The position numbers and the translations under genes were made by a program. Below the pieces are notes generated by a model. It saw nothing but the letters and a program-made list of their open reading frames with translations. It did not search any database and was not told the origin of the DNA. 33,350 nt of DNA. Source: Tannerellaceae bacterium. GTDB lineage: Bacteria > Bacteroidota > Bacteroidia > Bacteroidales > Tannerellaceae. Below are positions 27,467 through 33,350 of the stretch, piece after piece. The first letter of the stretch is position 1. Each line of letters opens with the position of its first letter. The DNA is taken from assembly GCA_031284375.1 (NCBI GenBank), contig JAISZY010000016.1, positions 1-33,350 on the forward strand, written 5' to 3'.

Positions 27467-30400
27467 TTAAAAAGTAAGACCTAATTTAATACCGAAACTG
27501 CGGGAAGAGGGTACCGAAGCTTGTTCGAATCCCACTCCTCGCGTATCGCTGGATACGCCGCCCGTTTCGGGGTCGAGGCGTAAGGTGTTGGAATCGTGCA
27601 CCCAGAGGAGCGCCAGATTGGAGCCGATCAGGGAGACGGTTGCTTTGCTGAAGTATTTCGTTTTGTTGAGGAACGCTTTGGGGAAGGCGTAGGTGAGGTA
27701 GGCTTCGCGGAGCTTGAGGAAGGAGCCGTCGAAGACGTACATTTCGCTTACGCCGCCGTCTCTAAACCAGGTTTGGGCATCTACTTCGATGGTATTGGGC
27801 ACCCAGTTGCCGCCGGCATCCTGCATGACGAACTTCTCGTTGGCCATTACATCTACTCCGGCCACGATAGCGCGTTCGCGGATACCGTTTTCTGCTGTGA
27901 AGGCGGCTGTACCGGCTCCGTAACCATGACTCATGGATTGCGACCAGATGTCGCCGCCGATGCGCAGGTCGAGGAAGAAGCCGAAGGAAAGATTCTTGTA
28001 CGAGAAGTCATTTCTCCATCCCGAAAGGAAATCGGGCGATATTTGTCCGATCTTCTTGCCTGTTTCCTGTACAATCAAGCCGGCTTCCGATACTTTGATG
28101 GGGCTTGTGGGATCTTTTTGGTCTAAGCGGGCGTATCCTGTGCTCACTAATGTTCCCCAGGGTTGGCCTTCGATGGCCTGGGTGGGTATTCCCCACGTCC
28201 AGCCTAACTGATAGACGCCGAGACCTTCTACCAGTTTGATAATCATGCTCCGGTCTCTGGAGAAGTTCAGGGTGCTGGTCCAGTTGAGGCCTTGGGGATT
28301 GCGCAATATGTCGCCGCGCAGTTGGAGTTCAATCCCCTTGGTTTCTATTTCGCCGGCATTGAGAAGCATACTGGAGAAGCCTATTACGTTGGAGGTAGAG
28401 ACAGACATAATCTGGTCTTTGGTCGTTTTGTAGTAGTAGGCCACGTCTATGTGGAGGCGGTCGTCGAAGAAGCCTGCATCCAATCCTACTTCCCAGGTAC
28501 GGATGCTTTCGGGCTTGAGGCCGGGATTGGGGTACTGATAGCTCTTATACATCTGGGCTACGCCTTTGAAGGAGGAGGTTTCGGCAAAGTAGTAGGCGCG
28601 ATTGCGGTAGGCCGAGGTGGCCGAACCGATTTCGGCCCATCCTCCACGTAGTTTCAGGAAGGTAAGGACGTCGTTTTTCAGTGCGGCGAAGGATTCGGTA
28701 GGAATCCAGCTCAAGCTGGCCGAGGGGTAGAAGAACGGGTCGCGGATGGTGGAACTCCAGTCGTTGCGGGCGCTTACGTCCAGATACAGTTGGTTTTTCC
28801 ATCCTGCGGAGCCGGAGGCATACACGGAATTGGAGCGGGTGTGACTGTGATCCATATCGGTAGAGGCATCGCCCGATTTGTTGGACAGGGTATAGACGCC
28901 GCGCACGGTGAGGGCGGAGGCTCCCAGGAGAGCATACTCGTACTTGTTGTCGCGGTAGTTGGCGCCGGCCATGGCGGAGACGTTCAGGTCGCCCCAGGTT
29001 TTGTTGAAGGATGCGAGGAAGTCTAAGTTCAGTTCGGTATTCTTCATCATCCGCTGTTCGAAACCTCCGTCGGGATGGTCGCCGTAATCCATATAATAGC
29101 GCTCAAAGGTCTGGGCATTGTAGTAGTCGAAACCGGCGCGTCCTTCAAACTTCAGGAAGTCGAAGGGCTGGTAGTAGAGCGACGACTTGGCGAAGACGCG
29201 GTCGCGCTGGTAACTGTTGCGGTTTTCGTGGACGGTAAAGTACGGATTCACGTGATAGTTGGTGTTCCAGTTGTAATACGTATAGTTGCCGGCTTCGTCT
29301 TTTTGGTCCCAGTTTTCTTTCAGGGTTTGCATATTCATTTGGCGGGCCGACCAGACGTAGAGTCCGTTTATCGGGTTGTTACCTCCGTATCCCTGTGCCG
29401 GGATGTTGTCGCTTTCGGTGCGGGTATAATTGGCCGAGAGGTCGTATTTTATCTTATCGTTCAGTTTCATTTCCGTATTAATCTGTCCGCCGTAATGCTT
29501 TTGGTCGGTATTGGGCACTGTGCCGGCCTGGTCTCGGAAGGAGAGCGAGGCGCGTGTGCCGGCCTTATCGCTTTCGGAGAGTACGGATATGGTATGATTC
29601 ATGGAGTATCCAAGCTGGAAGAACTCTTTTACGTTGTTGGGGCGCGAGATCCAGTCGGTAGGCTGTCGCACGCCGTTCGTTACGGGGCTGTCGTATTGCG
29701 GCAGTTGGAGTCCGGCGTCGAGGCGGGGCCCCCAGGATTCGTCGAAGAAGTCGTTCACGCCGTTGCTACCGTCTTCCCAGGCAAAGCCGTTGCGGATGGC
29801 GTAGTCTTGGTAGCTGGCGCCTCCGCCGTTGGTTTTCCAGTGATATTCGTCGCCGTTAAGCCCTTGTCCGTACTCGTTTTGCAGTCGGGGGAGGGTAGAA
29901 ACCTGGTCTACGGTGATGCTACCGTCGTAGGAAATGGTTACTCCCTTGCCTTTTTTGCCGGTTTTGGTGGTGATAAGAATCACGCCGTTTCCGGCGCGCA
30001 TCCCATAGAGAGCTGCCGAACCGCCTTTAAGCACGGTAATGGTTTCGATGTCTTCGGGGTTGATGTCGTTCAATCCCGAACCATAGTCTACGCCCACGTA
30101 GGTGTTGTTTCCCGACCGTTGGGTATCGTTGGCGATGGGTATACCGTCTACGATAATCAAAGGTTGTTGGTCCGAACTGAAAGAAGAGTTCCCTCGGATA
30201 GAGATACGCGAAGAGGCGCCCACCGAGCCGCCGAAGCGGTTAATCTGCACCCCGGCTATTTTTCCGGACAAGGCGTCCGTTACGCTGATTTGCCCGGCTT
30301 GGGTGAGTTCTTCGGATTTCACTTCCTGGATGGCGTATCCCAGCGATTTCTTTTCGCGGGTAAGTCCCAGGGCGGTTACAACTACTTCGTCGAGCCGTTG

Positions 30401-30697
30401 GGCATCCGGCTCCATCACGATATTCATCACGGGAGAAGCCGCTATTTCCTGACTTTTCATGCCGATGTAGGAAAACACCAGGATTCTGGCCCCGGCGGGC
30501 ACATCGAGCGAGAAATTTCCGTCCAAGTCCGTGATAGTTCCCACGGAAGTTCCCTTCACTACGATGGAAGCTCCGATAACAGGCTCGCGGTCTTCCGAAG
30601 AAATGACGCTTCCCGTCACCTTAGTCGTTTGAGCCGTTGCAAGCCCTATGCCTGCGAATAGGCATAGGAGTAGGTTGGTAATCAATCTTTTTTTCAT
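27467..30697 (-). CDS. SusC/RagA-type TonB-linked outer-membrane transporter
   Basis: A 1076-aa outer-membrane importer energised by TonB. It has a signal peptide (KKRLITNLLLCLFAGIGLATAQ), a carboxypeptidase-regulatory-like domain (about 25-100: VTGSVISSEDREPVIGASIVVKG, GNFSLDVPAGARILVFSYIG) and the SusC junction DEVVVTALGLTREKKSLGYA (about 105-125). The plug follows (about 130-240: SISIRGNSSFSSDQQPLIIVDGIPIAN, ITVLKGGSAALYGMRAGNGVILITTK), then a large barrel that ends RSFGIKLGLTF. It is first in a two-gene operon with the SusD-like lipoprotein. A -7 box lies 100 bp upstream, leaving a leader of about 90 nt. The substrate is unknown: oligosaccharide or peptide are both possible for this class. 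The long plus-strand ORF (29075-30661) is its antisense shadow. Confidence 0.95.
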   Translation of the reverse strand: MKKRLITNLLLCLFAGIGLATAQTTKVTGSVISSEDREPVIGASIVVKGTSVGTITDLDGNFSLDVPAGARILVFSYIGMKSQEIAASPVMNIVMEPDAQRLDEVVVTALGLTREKKSLGYAIQEVKSEELTQAGQISVTDALSGKIAGVQINRFGGSVGASSRISIRGNSSFSSDQQPLIIVDGIPIANDTQRSGNNTYVGVDYGSGLNDINPEDIETITVLKGGSAALYGMRAGNGVILITTKTGKKGKGVTISYDGSITVDQVSTLPRLQNEYGQGLNGDEYHWKTNGGGASYQDYAIRNGFAWEDGSNGVNDFFDESWGPRLDAGLQLPQYDSPVTNGVRQPTDWISRPNNVKEFFQLGYSMNHTISVLSESDKAGTRASLSFRDQAGTVPNTDQKHYGGQINTEMKLNDKIKYDLSANYTRTESDNIPAQGYGGNNPINGLYVWSARQMNMQTLKENWDQKDEAGNYTYYNWNTNYHVNPYFTVHENRNSYQRDRVFAKSSLYYQPFDFLKFEGRAGFDYYNAQTFERYYMDYGDHPDGGFEQRMMKNTELNLDFLASFNKTWGDLNVSAMAGANYRDNKYEYALLGASALTVRGVYTLSNKSGDASTDMDHSHTRSNSVYASGSAGWKNQLYLDVSARNDWSSTIRDPFFYPSASLSWIPTESFAALKNDVLTFLKLRGGWAEIGSATSAYRNRAYYFAETSSFKGVAQMYKSYQYPNPGLKPESIRTWEVGLDAGFFDDRLHIDVAYYYKTTKDQIMSVSTSNVIGFSSMLLNAGEIETKGIELQLRGDILRNPQGLNWTSTLNFSRDRSMIIKLVEGLGVYQLGWTWGIPTQAIEGQPWGTLVSTGYARLDQKDPTSPIKVSEAGLIVQETGKKIGQISPDFLSGWRNDFSYKNLSFGFFLDLRIGGDIWSQSMSHGYGAGTAAFTAENGIRERAIVAGVDVMANEKFVMQDAGGNWVPNTIEVDAQTWFRDGGVSEMYVFDGSFLKLREAYLTYAFPKAFLNKTKYFSKATVSLIGSNLALLWVHDSNTLRLDPETGGVSSDTRGVGFEQASVPSSRSFGIKLGLTF

Positions 30698-30796
30698 AAA
30701 ACATTTTTAAATTAGAATGAATATTATCATATATAAGGTAGTTTTCATCATTGCGCTACTGTTCTCCATGTATTATTATCGTTTATTTACGTTGGG

Positions 30797-30804
30797 CAAA
30801 GGTA
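30797..30804 (-). promoter_or_regulatory. -7 box TACCTTTG for the SusC/SusD operon
   Basis: The minus strand reads TACCTTTG, a match to TAnnTTTG, placing transcription start about 90 nt before the SusC-like ATG. The sequence upstream is T-rich but has no clean TTTG. An identical box on the other strand lies 42 bp away (30846-30853), making a divergent pair. Confidence 0.5.
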
Positions 30805-30845
30805 AAAAAAACTATTTTACTATTAATTTTATTTACCTGAAAGTC

Positions 30846-30853
30846 TACCTTTG
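30846..30853 (+). promoter_or_regulatory. -7 box TACCTTTG toward the lipoprotein gene
   Basis: TACCTTTG on the plus strand matches the Bacteroidetes -7 consensus and would give a transcript starting near 30860, about 108 nt before the lipoprotein ATG. No clear -33 box is visible. Confidence 0.4.
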
Positions 30854-30864
30854 TTGCGGAGGCA

Positions 30865-30963
30865 ATGAATGGTGTGGGCGACGCAAGGATTCTCGGACGA
30901 TGGCGCATCAGTCAGCCGAATAGATGGATTACTGAAATTATTTATGACTTATTAAAATTGTGA
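30865..30963 (+). CDS. Possible 32-aa leader ORF
   Basis: An ATG-to-TGA frame (begins MNGVGDARILGRWRI, ends YDLLKL) fills the space between the plus-strand -7 box and the lipoprotein gene, ending 4 nt before that gene's ATG. GGAGG precedes it but sits only two bases from the ATG, and the predicted transcript would start almost at the ATG. It may be a chance frame or a gene remnant. Confidence 0.15.
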   Translation: MNGVGDARILGRWRISQPNRWITEIIYDLLKL

Positions 30964-30967
30964 TGTT

Positions 30968-31519
30968 ATGAAACAGCTTATTTTATGCACTATGCTTATT
31001 CTGCTGATGGCAGGATGCAAGAAAGACAACGAAATGATAGACAATATAACAGGGCAGGAGCACGTAGAGTTTAGTCTTTTTGATACGAACGGGATTGATT
31101 TGCTCAATCCGGCGAATGAGAATGGATTGATGGAAAAGGATATTAAGATGTACCGCGAAGTAAATGGGGAGTGGGTCTATCTCTTTACCGCGCTTTCCGA
31201 TGGCGGAGGCCCCATGGATCATCCCCGCCATTTTATAATCAGCGACGGTATTTTCCGTCGTCCGGACTTATTTCCGGGAACCAAGGGAGAATACAGGCTG
31301 CGAACCTGGGCACATCATGACCGCTCTTCCCGTGTAACAAAAACAAAGATAGAATGGGGTAGCCCCGACCGCTTCGATATACTAACGTGCGAATGGAGGG
31401 CAGTAGGTTCAACCATCATAAATAAGCTTTATATGAACAACGAACTGCTTTATGAATTCCCTCCCGTTGACGGGGCGGAACTGCTGCATTTCGAACTCGT
31501 CAGAGACTTCTCCCGATAG
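30968..31519 (+). CDS. Putative lipoprotein of unknown function
   Basis: A 183-aa protein with a short lipoprotein signal (KQLILCTMLILLMAGC, lipid-carrying Cys17) and a charged tether (KKDNEMID). The mature part has FSLFDTNGIDLLNP, KMYREVNGEWVYLF and a His-rich stretch (MDHPRHFIISDG); its C-terminal half reads like beta strands (DILTCEWRAVGSTIINKLYMN). I recognise no named family, though similar small lipoproteins are frequent in Bacteroidales. It is transcribed divergently from the SusC/SusD operon across a 270-bp spacer, so joint control is possible. A weak hairpin (CCGTTG/CAACGG, 31539-31558) follows the stop. Confidence 0.65.
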   Translation: MKQLILCTMLILLMAGCKKDNEMIDNITGQEHVEFSLFDTNGIDLLNPANENGLMEKDIKMYREVNGEWVYLFTALSDGGGPMDHPRHFIISDGIFRRPDLFPGTKGEYRLRTWAHHDRSSRVTKTKIEWGSPDRFDILTCEWRAVGSTIINKLYMNNELLYEFPPVDGAELLHFELVRDFSR

Positions 31520-31538
31520 TATCCGATTATCCTCCGAC

Positions 31539-31558
31539 CCGTTGATTAAAACCAACGG
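31539..31558 (+). terminator. Weak hairpin after the lipoprotein gene
   Basis: CCGTTG and CAACGG form a 6-bp stem around ATTAAAAC, 20 bp after the stop codon. There is no T-tract after it, so termination here is only possible. Confidence 0.25.
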
Positions 31559-31588
31559 CAACGCGCCTCCACTCGCCACTCGCCGGGA

Positions 31589-31757
31589 AAAAACCCTTAT
31601 CTCCCGAAAGTTCCCTTCGTAGCCCGGCAACCTCCCCCGATTGCTCTGCCCTTATTCCCTTATTTCATCCTGTTGCGTCCTGTAATAAGGGAATAAGGGC
31701 AAAAAATATGTTGTGTCGCTTTGGCTACTAAGAGAGCTTTATCGGAATAAGGGTTTT
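31589..31757. repeat. Nested palindromic element, copy 1
   Basis: The outer ends are AAACCCTTAT and ATAAGGGTTT, with GTAGCC and GGCTAC further in. The centre is a perfect 16-bp inverted repeat, GCCCTTATTCCCTTAT (31648-31663) and ATAAGGGAATAAGGGC (31685-31700). The whole stretch can fold into one long imperfect hairpin. No ORF is supported. A second copy lies at 31919-32085. It may be a miniature non-autonomous mobile element; no transposase or target duplication was seen. Confidence 0.7.
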
Positions 31758-31780
31758 CCATCCGGATAGCAATCTGCCCC

Positions 31781-31896
31781 GTCATTGCGAACGTAGTGAA
31801 GCAATCCAGCGTTGCGTGGGGGAATCCGGATTGCTTCACTTTGTTCGCAATGACGCGGTGCGCTACGCCGGATTGCTTCACTTTGTTCGGATGACG
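31781..31896. repeat. GTCATTGCGAACG-type repeat block 1
   Basis: GTCATTGCGAACGTAGTGAA (31781) begins a 27-bp arm that is inverted at 31828-31854 (GGATTGCTTCACTTTGTTCG onward). A tandem half-copy follows at 31870. Such repeats are scattered between genes in many bacterial genomes; here the block lies between the two nested palindromes. Confidence 0.75.
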
Positions 31897-31918
31897 GAAC
31901 ATCGTATTATCCGGATGG

Positions 31919-32085
31919 AAAACCCTTATTCCGATAAAGTTCCCTTAGTAGCCCAAACGAGCCAACATATTTCCTCCCTTATTCCCTTATTTCGGGGCGT
32001 GACATGGATTAAATAAGGGAATAAGGGCGGAGAACTCGAGAATGTTATCCGGCTACTAAGGGAGCTTTCCGGAGATAAGGGTTTT
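31919..32085. repeat. Nested palindromic element, copy 2
   Basis: It has the same plan as copy 1: AAAACCCTTAT and ATAAGGGTTTT at the ends, TAGTAGCC and GGCTACTA inside, and a central perfect 17-bp inverted repeat, CCCTTATTCCCTTATTT (31976-31992) and AAATAAGGGAATAAGGG (32011-32027). The sequences between the arms differ from copy 1, so only the arms are conserved. Confidence 0.7.
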
Positions 32086-32118
32086 TTCTGTATGAATGAT
32101 TTTACAATAGTCCAACCC

Positions 32119-32310
32119 GTCATTGCGAACGTAGTGAAGCAATCCAGGATTGCGTGGGGAACTGGATTGCTTCACGATGTTCGCAATGACGAGGTGCGCT
32201 ACTCCGGATTGCTTCACGATGTTCGCAATGACGAGGTGCACTACGCCGGATTGCTTCACGATGTTCGCAATGACGAGGTGCGCTATTCCGGATTGCTTCG
32301 GGCTTCGCCC
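32119..32310. repeat. GTCATTGCGAACG-type repeat block 2 with 42-bp tandem units
   Basis: An inverted arm (32119-32145) is followed by three full tandem units at 32164, 32206 and 32248 and a degenerate fourth at 32290, all 42 bp apart. Each unit is GGATTGCTTCACGATGTTCG plus CAATGAC and a 15-bp linker (GAGGTGCGCTACTCC or near variants). The track ORFs here (32056, 32092, 32150) are translations of the repeat and are not genes. Confidence 0.8.
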
Positions 32311-32370
32311 TCGCAAAGATGCCGATTCTTACTTTTCCTTCTCTCCCAGGGGTTTTAGCCTAAAATAATT

Positions 32371-32706
32371 GCAGCGACATCGTTGGACTGAGCCTTTTAC
32401 TCCCCTGCAATCGCAGCGACATCGTTGGACTGAACCTTTTACCCTCCTGCAATCGCAGCGGTATCGTTGGACTGAACCTTTTACTCTCCTGCAATCGCAG
32501 TGACATCGTTGGCTTGAACCTTTTGCTCTCCTGCAATCGCAGCGGTATCGTTGGACTGAACCTTTTGCTCTCCTGCAATCGCAGTACCCTCATAGGCTTG
32601 AACCTTTGATGTCGCTGCAATCGCAGTGCCCTCATAGGCCTGAACCTTTGATGTCGCTGCAATCGCAGTACCCTCATAGGCTTGAGCTTTTGATGTCCCT
32701 GCAATC
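32371..32706. repeat. Eight-unit 42-bp tandem array upstream of the DUF6261 gene
   Basis: Units start at 32371, 32413, 32455, 32497, 32539, 32581, 32623 and 32665, exactly 42 bp apart. Units 1-5 resemble GCAGCGACATCGTTGGACTG plus AACCTTTTACTCTCCTGCAATC. Units 6-8 are a second type, GCAGTACCCTCATAGGCTTG plus AACCTTTGATGTCGCTGCAATC. Each unit junction holds the small palindrome CTGCAATCGCAG. On the minus strand the 14-codon period keeps one frame open (32360-32857, with RLQESKRFSPTMSL-like repeats), but that ORF starts inside the DUF6261 gene and its N-terminus is unlike a normal protein, so I treat the array as non-coding. There are no unique spacers, so it is not CRISPR. Confidence 0.85.
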
Positions 32707-32810
32707 GGCAGAAAAAAAATTGCGTATTCATGCTGTAAAACATATATGAGATATGTAAAAGGAAAAAGAAAAGTGTATACCTTCGACGCCGAATAATAAT
32801 AAAAAGTCTT

Positions 32811-33350
32811 ATGAAGAATTTAACAGTTTCTCGATTTAGAATAAGCAAATTGCACAACGAAGAATGGTTCCGGTTTCATACCGAACTTATCACACTCCTG
32901 ATTGCCTGCGGAGTGGAAATACTGGAATTGGTGCGGATATTCCCTCTCTACGAGGCGTTGTATAAGGAAGCCGACCGGCTGCTGGAAATGCTGCGCCTGA
33001 GTTTTGCTACCGTAGATACAACAACGGCCGACAATAATCGTAGCGCCATGTACCGAAGTTTGCGCAATATCACCAAGTCGCTCCTCAGCGCCTTAGACCC
33101 CGCCGAACGGGTTGCCGCTACCAAAGTGTATGCCGTGATAGAAAAGTACAACAGTTCCATTACCAGGAAATCGCTGTCTGCCAGAACGGCGGCTATCGAC
33201 AACCTGCTGCAAGACCTTACGCAGGAAGGAGGAGATATCAACCTATCGGCCGAAGTGCAACTGCTGGAGCTTAGCAAGTGGACAAACAATTTGCAGACAA
33301 CAAACGAAGCCTACAAACAGTCGCTGGCCGAACGTACCGAAGAAGGCGCA
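32811..33350 (+). CDS. DUF6261 family protein, cut by the window end
   Basis: An ATG at 32811 opens a frame to the last base (180 codons, no stop); the ORF track omits it because it is incomplete. The protein starts MKNLTVSRFRISKLHNEEWF. It continues with long amphipathic helices, including LYEALYKEADRLLEML, NRSAMYRSLRNITKSLL, LDPAERVAATKVYAVIEKY and ITRKSLSARTAAIDNLLQDL. This pattern (an early R-x-x-L motif, a D-x-N-R-D-x-x-Y-R-like segment, and a P-A-x-R-x-A-A block) is that of DUF6261, an all-helical Bacteroidetes family without known function, usually 200-250 aa. There is no signal peptide. Immediately upstream are a weak -7 candidate (TACCTTCG, 32778-32785) and the 42-bp tandem array. 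Confidence 0.75.
   Translation, partial: MKNLTVSRFRISKLHNEEWFRFHTELITLLIACGVEILELVRIFPLYEALYKEADRLLEMLRLSFATVDTTTADNNRSAMYRSLRNITKSLLSALDPAERVAATKVYAVIEKYNSSITRKSLSARTAAIDNLLQDLTQEGGDINLSAEVQLLELSKWTNNLQTTNEAYKQSLAERTEEGA

Noticed and set aside
29075-30661. 528-aa plus-strand ORF
   Set aside because: It is fully antisense to the well-supported SusC-like gene, has no recognisable domain, and reads as a codon shadow.
32056-32316. Minus-strand ORF with repeated VIANIVKQSG
   Set aside because: It is a translation of the GTCATTGCGAACG intergenic repeat, a common spurious prediction.
32164-32706. Possible CRISPR array
   Set aside because: Units are contiguous 42-bp tandem repeats without unique spacers, and no cas gene is present.
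32360-32857. 165-aa minus-strand ORF with 14-residue repeats
   Set aside because: It is open only because the 42-bp repeat is a multiple of three. The start lies inside the DUF6261 gene, and the N-terminus is low-complexity Phe/Arg-rich sequence.

Overview
The window reads as chromosomal DNA of a Bacteroidales bacterium (Bacteroidetes/Bacteroidota). Support: a SusC/SusD pair, a TonB receptor with a DUF4249 lipoprotein, a fused MurF-alanine racemase, a GSCFA protein, a DUF6261 protein, and several copies of the Bacteroidetes -7 promoter element TAnnTTTG. I cannot name genus or species. No rRNA, tRNA, CRISPR array or intact insertion sequence was seen. Region 1 (1-9340) is visibly AT-richer than the rest and looks like an acquired restriction/defence island in decay. 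It holds the C-terminal half of an SNF2-type helicase, a RhuM-family gene reduced to its two ends, an intact 1258-aa Eco57I-type adenine methyltransferase, a RecF/SMC-like ATPase that has lost its middle, and a second intact 961-aa methyltransferase of the same family. The last four units are joined by ATGA stop/start overlaps or very short gaps, so they once formed one operon. Both methyltransferases stay open while every partner is broken. Region 2 (9360-15790) is an ordinary core operon: GSCFA protein, MurF-Alr (cell-wall precursor and D-alanine supply) and UvrA (nucleotide excision repair), ended by a strong hairpin. Region 3 (15900-19120, minus strand) encodes a small secreted protein and a 904-aa IgGFc-binding-like, Ig-repeat surface protein. 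Region 4 (19120-25410, plus strand) is a tight five-gene run: kduI, a TonB-dependent receptor, a DUF4249 lipoprotein, cysS and a hotdog thioesterase. The divergent spacer between regions 3 and 4 carries two matching AAACG-N2-CGTTT dyads, which look like operators, and two good promoters. Region 5 (25420-30860, minus strand) has a small secreted protein and then a SusC/SusD outer-membrane uptake operon with its own promoter and terminator. A divergent lipoprotein gene follows on the plus strand. Region 6 (31520-32810) has no convincing gene and is packed with repeats: two copies of a roughly 168-bp nested palindrome alternate with two blocks of a GTCATTGCGAACG-type inverted/tandem repeat, and these are followed by an eight-unit 42-bp tandem array. 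The array lies directly upstream of a DUF6261 gene that runs off the window end. The best leads for something undescribed are the decayed double-methyltransferase island, the paired operators before kduI, and the repeat complex next to DUF6261.
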